Shown here: positions 42,206 to 51,517 of the stretch, one piece after another | Numbering within the stretch: position 1 is the stretch's first letter | Layout of the letters: every line of letters starts with the position of its first letter | Assembly (NCBI GenBank): GCA_040756055.1 | Contig: JBFLZR010000003.1 | Span: forward strand, 43,160 to 107,159 | Reading direction: 5' to 3' | Source: Candidatus Zixiibacteriota bacterium | GTDB taxonomy: Bacteria > Zixibacteria > MSB-5A5 > GN15 > FEB-12 | DNA length: 64,000 nucleotides | Program-made: the position numbers and the translations under genes | Notes under the pieces: model-generated | The model's input: the letters and a program-made list of their open reading frames with translations, nothing else | The model's database searches: none | Told to the model about the DNA's origin: nothing

Positions 42206-43423
42206 ATGGCGGAAAGACCCAAACCATATTCAGTCAGCGCTGTCACGCGCATGATAAAGACGACTCTTGAGGAGTCTTTTTTCAATATCTGGGTCGAAGG
42301 TGAGATATCGGGTTATCTTCATCATTCCTCCGGTCACCGTTATCTTAATCTCAAGGATGATAAAGCCGTAATCAGGGTTACTATCTGGCGTTCGGCGGGA
42401 GCGACGCTCAAATTCGAACCCGAGGACGGCCAGAAGGTCATGATATATGGTGACATAACTGTTTATGAAAAGGGGGGAAGTTATCAACTCAACTGCCGAA
42501 AGATGCTTCCGGTCGGCCTCGGTGAGCTGGAACTGGCATTCAGGCAGCTTCATGAAAAACTATTAGCCGAGGGATTGTTCGACGAGAGCCGCAAGAAAGA
42601 GATTCCCCGGTTCGCTCAGAAGATCGGCGTGGTAACATCGCCAACCGGGGCGGCTATTCGCGACATTATTCAGATAACGCGTCGCCGCAACGACAGTATT
42701 GAGCTGATTATCTACCCGGCTCAGGTTCAGGGCGATGGCGCCGAGAAAACTATTGCCGCCGGAATTGAATATTTCAACGCTCGCGATGATATTGATTTAA
42801 TAATAACCGGTCGCGGCGGTGGTTCGCTCGAGGATCTCTGGCCGTTCAACACCGAGGTTACAGTCAGAGCAATTGCCGCATCGCGGATTCCGGTGATCTC
42901 GGCTGTCGGCCATGAAATTGACACCACGCTTTCCGATCTGGTCGCGGATCTTCGCGCCCCAACACCGTCGGCCGCCGCAGAACTGGCTGTCTGGTCGAAG
43001 CGCGAGTATGGTCAGAAGGTAAACGATATGGTCCGGCAGCAGGCGTCATTGCTCAAGGGGCTTGTCGATAGCGCTCGCGCTAATCTTGCGGCGCTTTTGG
43101 GTCGACCGGTTTTTTCAAGGCCGATGGATTTTATTAACCAGCGGCAGCAGTATATCGATGGGTTGATCAGGCTGCTAAACTCGGCGGGAAAAAACAGTTT
43201 TGAAAAGCAGAGAAACCGGTTATCTTTAGTCGTTTCGAGGCTGGACAACCTTTCTCCTTTGCGAATTCTCTCTCGCGGGTTCGCTGTCGCAAGAAAACTG
43301 CCGGAGCATCAATTGATCAAATCCGTGAGAAATATCGCGAAGGGCGATGCGCTCGAAGCTATTGTCAGCGACGGACGTTTGGTCTGCCAGGTGGAGAAAA
43401 TAGAGAAAAACGAGGACCAATGA
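42206..43423 (+). CDS. xseA: Exodeoxyribonuclease VII large subunit
   Basis: 405 residues from ATG 42206 (a TTG at 42170 gives an extra 12 residues; neither has a strong ribosome site, but the family starts near YSVSAVTRMIK). N-terminal OB fold (WVEGEISGYLHHSSGHRYLNLKDD), then the catalytic core (GVVTSPTGAAIRDI, GRGGGSLEDLWPFN). Degrades single-stranded DNA with XseB. Overlaps xseB by 4 bases. Confidence 0.96.
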   Translation: MAERPKPYSVSAVTRMIKTTLEESFFNIWVEGEISGYLHHSSGHRYLNLKDDKAVIRVTIWRSAGATLKFEPEDGQKVMIYGDITVYEKGGSYQLNCRKMLPVGLGELELAFRQLHEKLLAEGLFDESRKKEIPRFAQKIGVVTSPTGAAIRDIIQITRRRNDSIELIIYPAQVQGDGAEKTIAAGIEYFNARDDIDLIITGRGGGSLEDLWPFNTEVTVRAIAASRIPVISAVGHEIDTTLSDLVADLRAPTPSAAAELAVWSKREYGQKVNDMVRQQASLLKGLVDSARANLAALLGRPVFSRPMDFINQRQQYIDGLIRLLNSAGKNSFEKQRNRLSLVVSRLDNLSPLRILSRGFAVARKLPEHQLIKSVRNIAKGDALEAIVSDGRLVCQVEKIEKNEDQ

Positions 43424-43674
43424 CAGCGAAAAAGAAGTACAAGGATTTTGAATCGGCGCTGGCCCGCCTGGAGGAGATTACCGACCTTCTGGAGTCCGGG
43501 GACCAGTCTCTCGAAGACTCCATTGATATCTACACCGAAGGACTCGAGATTGCCCGCTTCTGTAACGAGAAACTGTCGGAAGCCGGCCAGAAGATAAAAA
43601 TGATCACCGAAAAAGACGGGGCGATAGTGGAAGAGGAATTCGACGCCGCAAGTGGAGCGGAAGATGCCGGCTGA
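43420..43674 (+). CDS. xseB: Exodeoxyribonuclease VII small subunit
   Basis: 84 residues, the ordinary XseB length: FESALARLEEITDLLESGDQSLEDSIDIYTEGLE. It binds XseA. Starts 4 bases before xseA ends and ends 10 bases inside the next gene, so the three are translationally coupled. Confidence 0.95.
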   Translation: MTAKKKYKDFESALARLEEITDLLESGDQSLEDSIDIYTEGLEIARFCNEKLSEAGQKIKMITEKDGAIVEEEFDAASGAEDAG

Positions 43675-44548
43675 TACCGCTGATGTGAAAGTCTATATCG
43701 AGAAGGTACGTCGGCTGGCGGATAGTCTTCTCGATCGCTATCTTCCCGGCGACGACGCGCCGCCCGAATCGCTTCACCGGGCGATGCGGTACTCCGTTAT
43801 GGCGGGCGGCAAGCGTCTCAGACCGATACTGGCGTACACGACATATGAGTACTGTAGCGGCGATCTTGACGGCGAGGACCTTGGTATTCATTACGCTATG
43901 GCGGCGCTGGAGATGGTTCATACGTATTCGCTTATTCATGACGACTTGCCGTGTATGGACGATGATGATCTGCGGCGGGGTATGCCGACCTGTCACAAGA
44001 AATTCGGCGAGGCGACGGCGGTGCTGGCCGGTGACGCGCTGCACGATATCGCTTTTCACCTGATGGCCGCCACCGGCTCAACCCGCGCAGTGATGGAATT
44101 GGCGCAGGCAATCGGGACGGCGGGCATGCTGGGCGGTCAGATGGCCGATATCGAGGCGGAGGGTAGAGTGGTTTCGCAGGATGAGATTATCGACATTCAC
44201 CGCCGCAAAACCGGCGCTCTCATTAGAAGCTCCGTGAGGATTGGGGCTATTCTGGCGAAGGCTGACGAGGAAAAACTCGAAAGGCTGTCGGTCTATGGGG
44301 AAAAAATCGGTCTTGCTTTCCAGATTATTGATGATATCCTTGATATTGAGGGTGACCGCGAATTGTTGGGAAAGAATACCGGTTCCGATAGTAAAAAGCA
44401 AAAGGCCACGTACCCATCGGCGGTTGGTATCCAGCAGGCTCGCGATGACGCGGCCGCGTTAATTGAGAAGGCGGTCAGCATTTTTGACGAATATGATGAC
44501 AACATGCTCAGGCACCTGGCGAACTATATAGCTCAACGAAAGAGTTGA
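43664..44548 (+). CDS. ispA: Farnesyl/geranylgeranyl diphosphate synthase (polyprenyl synthetase)
   Basis: 294 residues from ATG 43664, which follows GGAG. First Asp-rich motif DDLPCMDDDD and second DDILDIEGD are intact, with GGKRLRP before them. Chain length is not settled by eye; the usual neighbours (xseB, dxs) fit farnesyl/geranylgeranyl synthase. Confidence 0.94.
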   Translation: MPADTADVKVYIEKVRRLADSLLDRYLPGDDAPPESLHRAMRYSVMAGGKRLRPILAYTTYEYCSGDLDGEDLGIHYAMAALEMVHTYSLIHDDLPCMDDDDLRRGMPTCHKKFGEATAVLAGDALHDIAFHLMAATGSTRAVMELAQAIGTAGMLGGQMADIEAEGRVVSQDEIIDIHRRKTGALIRSSVRIGAILAKADEEKLERLSVYGEKIGLAFQIIDDILDIEGDRELLGKNTGSDSKKQKATYPSAVGIQQARDDAAALIEKAVSIFDEYDDNMLRHLANYIAQRKS

Positions 44549-44569
44549 CCAAGCCCGTATGGCAGTAAA

Positions 44570-46552
44570 ATGAAACGTCTTCTGAACAATCACACTCCCA
44601 GCGATACGAAAAAACTAACGGTAGAAGAGCTCGCGGAGCTTGCCGAGGAAGTCCGGCAGGAGATTATTTCCTCCGTTTCAAAGACCGGCGGACACCTGGC
44701 ATCCAGTCTCGGCGTGGTCGAGCTCACCGTGGCGCTTCACTATGTCTTCAACCTTCCTGCCGATAAAATTATCTGGGACGTTTCCCATCAGACTTATGGC
44801 CACAAGATTCTTACGGGCCGGGGAGACCGCATGCATACGATTCGTCAGTACCAGGGACTGGCCGGGTTTTCCAAACCGGACGAGTCGCCATACGACCATT
44901 ACGGAGCCGGGCATGCTTCCACATCCATATCGGCCGCGCTTGGATTCGCCGCCGCCCGTGACGCCGCCGGTAAAGATTTCAAGGTCATTTCTGTCATAGG
45001 CGATGGTTCCCTGACAGGCGGATTGGCTTTTGAGGGGCTCAATAACGCCGGACATTTGAAGAAGGATCTTCTGGTCGTGCTCAATGATAATACCTGGTCA
45101 ATCTCAAAAAATGTCGGTGCGCTTTCTAAATATCTGACGAGTATCATGGCCGACGAAAAGTTTAACAAGCTTCGCAAAGAGGTCTGGGACCTGACCGGCA
45201 GGTTCAAAAGACGCGATAAGATTCGCGAAACGATCGCGAATATAGAGAATTCCATCAAAGGTTTGCTGGTGCCGGGGATGTTGTTTCAGAAATTGGGCTT
45301 CAGGTATTTCGGGCCGATCGATGGTCACGATGTGCCTCTACTGGTGAAAACGCTTCAGGATCTCAAGAATCTCTCCGGTCCGCTCATGCTTCATATCGCC
45401 ACCGTCAAAGGCAAAGGCTATCAGCCGGCCGAGGGCGATGCTCTGGCGTATCACGGAGTGGGAAAATTCGACAAGGTTACGGGTGAATTCGCTCCCAAGA
45501 AAGACGGTCGCCCGGCCTATACCTCGGTGTTCGGCGACGTGATGCTGGAACTTGCCGAAAAAGACAAAAAGGTGGTTGCCATAACGGCCGCCATGGCGCC
45601 CGGGACGGGGTTGGTGCCTTTCAGTGAAAAATATCCGGACAGGTTTTTCGATGTCGGTATTGCCGAGGGCCATGCGGGCTGTTTTGCCGCCGGTCTCGCT
45701 GCCGAAAAGATGAAACCGTATCTGGTTATTTACTCGACTTTCATGCAGCGGGCCTACGATCAGGTTATTCATGATATCGCTCTTCAGAAACTACCGGTGG
45801 TGATCTGCATGGATCGCGGAGGGCTGGTCGGAAATGACGGCCCCACCCATCATGGAGCCTTTGATCTGAGTTACCTTCCGGCAGTCCCCAATCTTGTGGT
45901 GGCCGCGCCGAAAGACGGCAATGAGTTGCGATCGATGCTTCATTATACGGTGGAACATGATTTGGATGGTCCGGTGGCGATTCGCTACCCCCGCGAGATA
46001 GTGCCCACCGACATGACCGAAGAGATTCAGGCTATCGTGTGGGGTAAATGGGAGGCTGAGACCACTGATGCCGATGTGGTGTTGCTGGGCGTGGGGACGA
46101 TGTACACCACGGCGCTCGAGGTGGCCAAAGTGCTGGAAGAAAAAGGGGTGTCGACGGCTGTTGTCAATGCCCGGTTCGTGAAGCCGCTTGATTATGAAGT
46201 GCTTGATGACGCGGCGCGGCAGGCCAGAGGGATATTCACAATTGAAGAGAACCAACTTCGTGGAGGATTCGGGCAGGCGGTGGCCGATTATCTGTTGTCG
46301 AATGGGTTTGGCGGTAAATTCAAGGCGCTGGGATTGCCGGATGCCTTTGTCACGCATGGTAATCGGGAACAGTTGTTAGCCGATGTCAGGCTTGATGTCG
46401 ATGGAATAGTCGAGCAGATTGAGCAGGTCTTAAATCAGGGTGATGAGGGCGGTGGGCTTCTGCAGAAACTTCTTTTCCGCAAGAACGGTCATTCGCGAAA
46501 GGGTGCGGAGAAAGTCGCGGGAATCGCCGCAAACCACAAACAGTCGGGTTAA
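44570..46552 (+). CDS. dxs: 1-deoxy-D-xylulose-5-phosphate synthase
   Basis: 660 residues. Thiamine-diphosphate motif GDGSLTGGLAFEGLNNAG..NDNTWSIS, the DXS-typical YDHYGAGHASTSISAALG and the transketolase C-terminal FDVGIAEGHAGCFAAGLA are clear. First committed step of the MEP isoprenoid route. A C-terminal tail of about 30 basic residues goes past the usual end. Cotranscribed with ispA (22-base gap) and nadK (5-base gap). Confidence 0.96.
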   Translation: MKRLLNNHTPSDTKKLTVEELAELAEEVRQEIISSVSKTGGHLASSLGVVELTVALHYVFNLPADKIIWDVSHQTYGHKILTGRGDRMHTIRQYQGLAGFSKPDESPYDHYGAGHASTSISAALGFAAARDAAGKDFKVISVIGDGSLTGGLAFEGLNNAGHLKKDLLVVLNDNTWSISKNVGALSKYLTSIMADEKFNKLRKEVWDLTGRFKRRDKIRETIANIENSIKGLLVPGMLFQKLGFRYFGPIDGHDVPLLVKTLQDLKNLSGPLMLHIATVKGKGYQPAEGDALAYHGVGKFDKVTGEFAPKKDGRPAYTSVFGDVMLELAEKDKKVVAITAAMAPGTGLVPFSEKYPDRFFDVGIAEGHAGCFAAGLAAEKMKPYLVIYSTFMQRAYDQVIHDIALQKLPVVICMDRGGLVGNDGPTHHGAFDLSYLPAVPNLVVAAPKDGNELRSMLHYTVEHDLDGPVAIRYPREIVPTDMTEEIQAIVWGKWEAETTDADVVLLGVGTMYTTALEVAKVLEEKGVSTAVVNARFVKPLDYEVLDDAARQARGIFTIEENQLRGGFGQAVADYLLSNGFGGKFKALGLPDAFVTHGNREQLLADVRLDVDGIVEQIEQVLNQGDEGGGLLQKLLFRKNGHSRKGAEKVAGIAANHKQSG

Positions 46553-46557
46553 AGAGA

Positions 46558-47421
46558 ATGCGTTTCGGACTTATCGCTAACGTGAAGCGCGCCGGGGCCA
46601 GGGAAGCTATCGATGATTTCGTTCTCTGGGCTGAAGATACGGGCAATGCGGTGGTGCTGTCTGATGATCTGAAGGAGTTATCGGGCAACGGCATAGAATT
46701 TTGCGACCGAGCCCATATCGCCACTCAGGTTGATATTCTGGTTTCGATGGGGGGGGATGGTACCCTGTTGTCGTCGGCGAGAGCCGTGCGCGACAGCGGG
46801 ACACCGCTTCTGGGGATAAACCTGGGTTCGCTTGGTTTCTTGACGCAACTGACGCCTCAGCAATTGCGGCCGGCGCTCGATGCTATCTGCAAAGGTGACT
46901 ATCAGGTGGAGCGTCGTATGGTCCTCCGGGCCGATACTGAGGGAATTGGATCGCTGGAGAGTCCGTTTGCCCTGAACGATGTTGTTGTAAACAATGGACC
47001 GGTCACCCGGCTGATTGATATAAACCTCTGCGTGAACGGTGAGAATATCGTTACTTACCGGGCGGATGGGCTGATAATCTCAACTCCGACCGGTTCGACC
47101 GGGTACTCGCTGGCCGTGGGCGGCCCGATTATGTACCCGAGGATGGAAGCCATGATTGCCGCGCCGATTTCTTCGTTTGCGTTGACGACGCGGCCGATGA
47201 TATTGTCTCCCGATGATGTGCTGGAAGTGAAGATTGTGACGCCGGATCATCGCGGTGGGCTGGCTCTGGATGGTCAGGTGATGCTGTCGCTTGAAGGGGA
47301 TTCCAAGGTCACGATCACGAGGGCGGATTATCATCTGAAGTTTATTGTCTTTCCTGAGAATACGTTCTATAAGGTATTGCGTAACAAGCTGCATTGGGGG
47401 CATGGGCCGGTGGGCCGGTAG
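46558..47421 (+). CDS. nadK: NAD kinase
   Basis: 287 residues. GGDGTLLSSARAV is the NAD-kinase phosphate motif, and GINLGSLGFLTQL and TPTGSTGYSLAVGGPI are conserved boxes. Phosphorylates NAD to NADP. Final gene of the xseA-nadK run; tlyA and recN, often between or after these genes, are absent. Confidence 0.96.
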   Translation: MRFGLIANVKRAGAREAIDDFVLWAEDTGNAVVLSDDLKELSGNGIEFCDRAHIATQVDILVSMGGDGTLLSSARAVRDSGTPLLGINLGSLGFLTQLTPQQLRPALDAICKGDYQVERRMVLRADTEGIGSLESPFALNDVVVNNGPVTRLIDINLCVNGENIVTYRADGLIISTPTGSTGYSLAVGGPIMYPRMEAMIAAPISSFALTTRPMILSPDDVLEVKIVTPDHRGGLALDGQVMLSLEGDSKVTITRADYHLKFIVFPENTFYKVLRNKLHWGHGPVGR

Positions 47422-47464
47422 CTGGTTGGATTAAGCTCAAAAAGGCTGGCGGTTCAAAAATTTC

Positions 47465-47493
47465 TTGCGGTAGATTCGTTTTTTAGATACTAT
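47465..47493 (+). promoter_or_regulatory. Promoter of tRNA-Gly
   Basis: TTGCGG and TACTAT separated by 17 bases; the tRNA begins 12 bases later. Confidence 0.6.
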
Positions 47494-47504
47494 ATGTCGC
47501 TTAA

Positions 47505-47577
47505 GCGGGAGTAACTCAGCTGGTAGAGTCACAGCCTTCCAAGCTGTTGGTCGCGAGTTCGAGCCTCGTCTCCCGCT
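47505..47577 (+). tRNA. tRNA-Gly (anticodon UCC)
   Basis: Acceptor GCGGGAG/CTCCCGC, anticodon stem ACAGC/GCTGT with loop CTTCCAA giving anticodon TCC, T loop TTCGAGC. CCA is not encoded. A long T-run follows at once and may end the transcript. Confidence 0.95.
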
Positions 47578-47905
47578 CTTTTTTTGTCTTTTTTCGGCAA
47601 ATTTGATGGTGTCGCAATAGCGGCCCTACCCCAGCCCCAAAAATGTTATCTATTTGGAGCACAAAGACCTGTCGCGCCAGCGTGCATCGTTAGGGTGGAG
47701 AAGGAAGTTCTGTGTGAAAAATGAACATTTTCGCTAACGGTGGGGTTTTAGAGGGCCGATATATTTGTTGACAAATTATTGTTTTTTAAAAACTCGCTAA
47801 AAAATTAGCTTGACTTGTGTTAGGCTATCTTTTTTATTTGGTGTCTTGCTTAAAAAAGCTGGTGTAGCCTGCTTTTTTTTTGGATAAAAAAGAAGTTAAG
47901 AAAAG
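47578..47905 (+). other. Leader region before tRNA-Thr and tuf
   Basis: 328 bases without a gene. Two TTGACA/TTGACT-like strings (47768 and 47810) suggest promoters, but neither has a matching -10 at standard spacing. A hairpin with T-run (47852-47880) lies just before tRNA-Thr and is listed separately. Confidence 0.5.
47852..47880 (+). terminator. Hairpin plus T-run upstream of tRNA-Thr
   Basis: AAAAAAGC pairs with GCTTTTTT, extended by GG/CC after a T-T mismatch, around TGTAG, ending in eight T. It looks like a rho-independent terminator located before the tRNA-Thr/tuf transcript, so it may be an attenuator or the end of a short upstream RNA. Confidence 0.55.
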
Positions 47906-47978
47906 GCCCAGATAGCTCAGTTGGTAGAGCACATCCTTGGTAAGGATGAGGTCACCGGTTCAATCCCGGTTCTGGGCT
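47906..47978 (+). tRNA. tRNA-Thr (anticodon GGU)
   Basis: Acceptor GCCCAGA/TCTGGGC, D stem GCTC/GAGC, anticodon stem CATCC/GGATG with loop TTGGTAA giving anticodon GGT, T stem CCGGT with loop TTCAATC. CCA is not encoded. It lies 36 bases before tuf, as in many bacteria. Confidence 0.95.
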
Positions 47979-48014
47979 TGTTAATGAATTTATTTCGGAG
48001 GTGTGGCCCCAGTC

Positions 48015-49223
48015 ATGGCTAAGGAGAAATTTGAACGGACGAAGCCGCATGTTAACGTGGGCACGATTGGTCACGTGGATCATGGTAAGACGACGTTGAC
48101 GGCGGCGATAACGATGTATTTGAGTCGTAAGAACAAGACGACGATACGCAGTTTTGATTCGATTGACAATGCTCCTGAGGAGCGTGAGCGTGGGATTACG
48201 ATAGCGACGGCGCACGTGGAGTATGAGAGTGATGTACGTCACTATGCTCACGTAGACTGTCCGGGTCACGCTGATTATGTGAAGAACATGATAACGGGAG
48301 CGGCTCAGATGGACGGAGCGGTGTTGGTGGTGAGTGCTTCCGATGGACCGATGCCTCAGACTCGCGAGCACATTTTGCTGGCTCGTCAGGTGGGAGTGCC
48401 GTACATAGTGGTGTACATGAACAAGGTTGACATGGTTGATGATCCGGAGCTTTTGGATTTGGTGGAGCTAGAGGTTCGGGAGCTTTTGAGCAGTTATCAG
48501 TTTCCGGGTGATGACATACCGGTGATACGGGGGAGTGCTTTGCAGGCGATGACGCGTGGCTCGGATGCGTCGGCGAGTTTGGATGATCCGGCTTTCAAGT
48601 CGATCGATGAGTTGGTACATGCGTTGGACGAGTACATACCTGAGCCGAAGCGAGAGAAGGACAAGCCGTTTTTGATGCCGGTGGAGGATGTTTTTTCGAT
48701 TACGGGTCGTGGTACGGTTGGTACGGGTCGTATAGAGCGAGGTCAGGTGAAGCAGGGTGAGGAGGTAGAGATAGTTGGTATACGTGAGACGCGCAAGACG
48801 GTGGTAACGGGAGTGGAGATGTTCCGCAAGTTATTGGATTACGGTGAGGCGGGTGACAATGTTGGTTTGTTGCTTCGTGGCGTGAACAAGGAGGATTTGG
48901 AGCGGGGGATGGTATTGGCGAAGCCGGGTTCGATCACGCCTCACAGGAAGTTCAAGGCGGAGGTATATGTGTTGACGAAGGAGGAGGGTGGTCGACACAC
49001 GCCGTTTTTCACGGGATATCGGCCGCAGTTTTATTTTCGTACGACGGATGTGACCGGAATTGCTCATTTGCCGGAGGGTGTGGAGATGGTAATGCCGGGA
49101 GACAACATCACGATATCGGTGGAGTTGATCACGCCGATAGCGATGGAGAAGGAGCTTCGTTTTGCCATTCGCGAGGGTGGCCGCACGGTTGGCGCCGGCG
49201 TCATTGCCGACATATTGGAATAG
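48015..49223 (+). CDS. tuf: Elongation factor Tu (copy 1)
   Basis: 402 residues. GTP-binding motifs [18 protein letters not shown] and NKVDMVDD are intact, with [10 protein letters not shown] in switch I. Start taken as ATG 48015. GGAGG lies about 13 bases before it; the GTG at 48003 would fall too close to that site. Codon use is unlike every neighbour: Thr is almost always ACG, Leu mostly TTG, Ile often ATA, and GCC/GTC/CTC are nearly missing until the final ~20 codons. The first 126 bases are identical to the second copy at 63875. Confidence 0.98.
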   Translation: MAKEKFERTKPHVNVGTIGHVDHGKTTLTAAITMYLSRKNKTTIRSFDSIDNAPEERERGITIATAHVEYESDVRHYAHVDCPGHADYVKNMITGAAQMDGAVLVVSASDGPMPQTREHILLARQVGVPYIVVYMNKVDMVDDPELLDLVELEVRELLSSYQFPGDDIPVIRGSALQAMTRGSDASASLDDPAFKSIDELVHALDEYIPEPKREKDKPFLMPVEDVFSITGRGTVGTGRIERGQVKQGEEVEIVGIRETRKTVVTGVEMFRKLLDYGEAGDNVGLLLRGVNKEDLERGMVLAKPGSITPHRKFKAEVYVLTKEEGGRHTPFFTGYRPQFYFRTTDVTGIAHLPEGVEMVMPGDNITISVELITPIAMEKELRFAIREGGRTVGAGVIADILE

Positions 49224-49263
49224 CGCGCGAAGAAACCATATTAATTGTATAAGATGAAACAAG

Positions 49264-49416
49264 ATGCCCAGAGATAGAATAATATTGGCGTGTGGTGAAT
49301 GTAAGCGTAGGAACTACTATACCACAAAAAACAAGCGCCTGCATCCGGAGCGCGTGGAGTATCGTAAGTATTGTCGTTTCTGCGACAAGCATACCGTGCA
49401 CAAAGAGACACGTTAG
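49264..49416 (+). CDS. rpmG: 50S ribosomal protein L33
   Basis: 50 residues, too short for usual ORF cut-offs. Zinc-type L33 with CxxC pairs [16 protein letters not shown] and [15 protein letters not shown] before the ATG is a weak ribosome site. Standard position between tuf and tRNA-Trp. Confidence 0.95.
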   Translation: MPRDRIILACGECKRRNYYTTKNKRLHPERVEYRKYCRFCDKHTVHKETR

Positions 49417-49436
49417 CGAACGATCCAGGTTTGAAT

Positions 49437-49513
49437 AGGCCAGTAGCTCCAACTGGTAGAGCGCCGGTCTCCAAAACCGGATGCTGGGGGTTCGAATCCC
49501 TCCTGGCCTGCCA
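49437..49513 (+). tRNA. tRNA-Trp (anticodon CCA)
   Basis: Acceptor AGGCCAG/CTGGCCT, anticodon stem CCGGT/ACCGG with loop CTCCAAA giving anticodon CCA, T loop TTCGAAT. The 3' CCA is encoded (GCCA). Confidence 0.95.
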
Positions 49514-49533
49514 TAAATTGCGATTGGAATGGA

Positions 49534-49731
49534 ATGGAAAAGATCGTTAGGTTCTTGAAAGAGGTTGTGGCTGAACTCAGGAAAGTCACGTGGCCCAGTA
49601 AGGATGAGTTGGTCGGTTCCACTATCGTGACGATAGTGGTGTCACTGATTGTCGCCATTTTTATCGGGATCGTTGATCGTATCCTGACTCTGATCATAAC
49701 CACCATTTTCGGAAGAGGACTGGGAGGTTAA
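49534..49731 (+). CDS. secE: Preprotein translocase subunit SecE
   Basis: 65 residues. ELRKVTWPSKDEL followed by one membrane helix (STIVTIVVSLIVAIFIGIVD) is the minimal SecE form. It joins SecY and SecG in the export channel. Usual position before nusG. Confidence 0.96.
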   Translation: MEKIVRFLKEVVAELRKVTWPSKDELVGSTIVTIVVSLIVAIFIGIVDRILTLIITTIFGRGLGG

Positions 49732-49738
49732 TACGCAG

Positions 49739-50275
49739 ATGGCCTTGCGCTGGTATGCCGTACATACTCTGTCCGGTCACGAACAGAAAGCCAAAAGGTA
49801 TCTCGAGTCGGCCATCGCCAATGCGGGGATGGAGGGTCTGTTCGGGCTGATTCTCGTGCCGACGGAGGAAGTGACGGAAATGAAACAGGGGAAACGGACG
49901 ACGTCGACCAAGAAGTTCCTTCCCAGCTATATTCTAGTTGAGATGGATTTGAGCAAGCAGACGCAGGAGCTGGTTGTGTCCACGCCCGGCATTACTAATT
50001 TTGTCGGAGCCGGCGGAAGTCCGAAGGCGCTTCGACAGAGCGAGGTCGAGCGGATTATCGGTCAAATCGATCGTAGTCGTACCGAAGAGGTCAGCGACAT
50101 ACCGTTTCAGGCCGGCGACAGTGTTAAGGTCAATGATGGTCCGTTTATGGATTTCTCCGGAACGGTGAGCGAGGTCAATATGGAGCGTCGCAAGGTCAAG
50201 GTGATGGTGTCCATTTTCGGTCGTCCGACTCCGGTGGAACTTGATTTTCTTCAGGTTGAGTTGATTAAGAAGTAA
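49739..50275 (+). CDS. nusG: Transcription antitermination factor NusG
   Basis: 178 residues. WYAVHTLSGHEQKAKRYL starts the NGN domain and the KOW motif (FQAGDSVKVNDGPFMDFSGTV) ends it. Links RNA polymerase to the ribosome or Rho. Confidence 0.97.
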   Translation: MALRWYAVHTLSGHEQKAKRYLESAIANAGMEGLFGLILVPTEEVTEMKQGKRTTSTKKFLPSYILVEMDLSKQTQELVVSTPGITNFVGAGGSPKALRQSEVERIIGQIDRSRTEEVSDIPFQAGDSVKVNDGPFMDFSGTVSEVNMERRKVKVMVSIFGRPTPVELDFLQVELIKK

Positions 50276-50309
50276 CAACGTGTAATCGTTTTTAGGGAAT
50301 AAGTTAAAA

Positions 50310-50735
50310 GTGGCAAAGAAAGTAGCGGGATTGATAAAGCTTCAGATACCGGCCGGCGGTGCCACCCCGGCGCCACCGGTAGGCCCGGCTCTGGGACAGC
50401 GCGGCGTGAACATTATGGAGTTCTGCAAAGCGTTTAACGCGCGTACTCAGGGCGGCAGCGGGATTCTGACCCCCGTGATTATCACGGTTTATACGGATAA
50501 GTCTTTCTCTTTTGAGACCAAGACGCCGCCTGCCTCGACGCTTCTGAAGATGGCCGCCAAGCTGGCCAAGGGTTCAGGGGTGCCGAATAAGGACAAGGTT
50601 GGCAAGGTCACCATGGACCAGATCCGGGAAATAGCTCAGAACAAGATGAAGGACTTAAACGCGGCCTCAATTGAAACGGCGATGTTGATGATCGCTGGAA
50701 CGGCCCGGTCGATGGGCATTGAGGTAGAAAAGTAA
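50310..50735 (+). CDS. rplK: 50S ribosomal protein L11
   Basis: 141 residues. [21 protein letters not shown] and [14 protein letters not shown] are diagnostic. GTG start at 50310. Forms the GTPase-associated centre. Confidence 0.97.
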   Translation: MAKKVAGLIKLQIPAGGATPAPPVGPALGQRGVNIMEFCKAFNARTQGGSGILTPVIITVYTDKSFSFETKTPPASTLLKMAAKLAKGSGVPNKDKVGKVTMDQIREIAQNKMKDLNAASIETAMLMIAGTARSMGIEVEK

Positions 50736-50791
50736 CCATTTGATTCGTTTGTACCTGATGCAGCTGTTGTATTCAGGGAGAAGAGGATTTA

Positions 50792-51496
50792 ATGAAACGT
50801 TCCAAACAATTCCAGGAATTCCGCAAGAAGGTTGACCGTCTCAAGAAGTATCCGCTTGACGAGGCCGTGGCGGTTCTCAAGGAGAATCATTACGCCAAGT
50901 TTGACGAGTCGATCGAGGTTGCTGTGCGGCTGGGAGTAAACCCGAAGCACGCGGACCAGATGGTTCGCGGCACGGTGGCGCTGCCTAACGGGACCGGTAA
51001 GAAGGTTCGGGTGGCGGTGTTCGCCCAGGGTGATAAGGCGACTGAGGCTCAGGAAGCCGGCGCGGATTTTGTGGGCGCCGAGGATCTGGCCGAGAAGATC
51101 AAGGGCGGCTGGACCGACTTTGATGTTGCCGTGGCGACTCCCGATATGATGAAGATTCTCGGGCCATTGGGTAAAGTGCTGGGTCCGCGGGGACTTATGC
51201 CGAACCCGAAGACCGGGACCGTTACCATGGATGTAGGCCGTGCCGTGAAAGAGTTGCGGGGCGGACGAATCGAGTTTCGCATTGACAAGCAGTCCAATGT
51301 GGCTGTGTCGGTGGGCAAGTTGTCATTTGAAGCGAATCAGATTTCGGAAAACGTGATGGCTTTCATTGATGCGATCATGCGTGCCAAGCCGGCTACCGCC
51401 AAAGGCGCTTATCTTCTGGGAGTGTCGATATGCTCGACCATGAGCCCGGGGATTAAGCTGGACCATCAACTTTTAACGGCCGCTTTGAAGCAATAG
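50792..51496 (+). CDS. rplA: 50S ribosomal protein L1
   Basis: 234 residues. [21 protein letters not shown] and [20 protein letters not shown] are the hallmark strings. L1 often represses its own operon by binding the mRNA; I saw no obvious mimic of its rRNA site. Confidence 0.97.
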   Translation: MKRSKQFQEFRKKVDRLKKYPLDEAVAVLKENHYAKFDESIEVAVRLGVNPKHADQMVRGTVALPNGTGKKVRVAVFAQGDKATEAQEAGADFVGAEDLAEKIKGGWTDFDVAVATPDMMKILGPLGKVLGPRGLMPNPKTGTVTMDVGRAVKELRGGRIEFRIDKQSNVAVSVGKLSFEANQISENVMAFIDAIMRAKPATAKGAYLLGVSICSTMSPGIKLDHQLLTAALKQ

Positions 51497-51517
51497 ATGA
51501 AAGGAGCCTTTTGAGTT

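Noticed and set aside
47768..47838. Two TTGACA/TTGACT strings as promoters of tRNA-Thr/tuf
   Set aside because: Neither has a convincing -10 hexamer 16-18 bases downstream; noted only within the leader entry.
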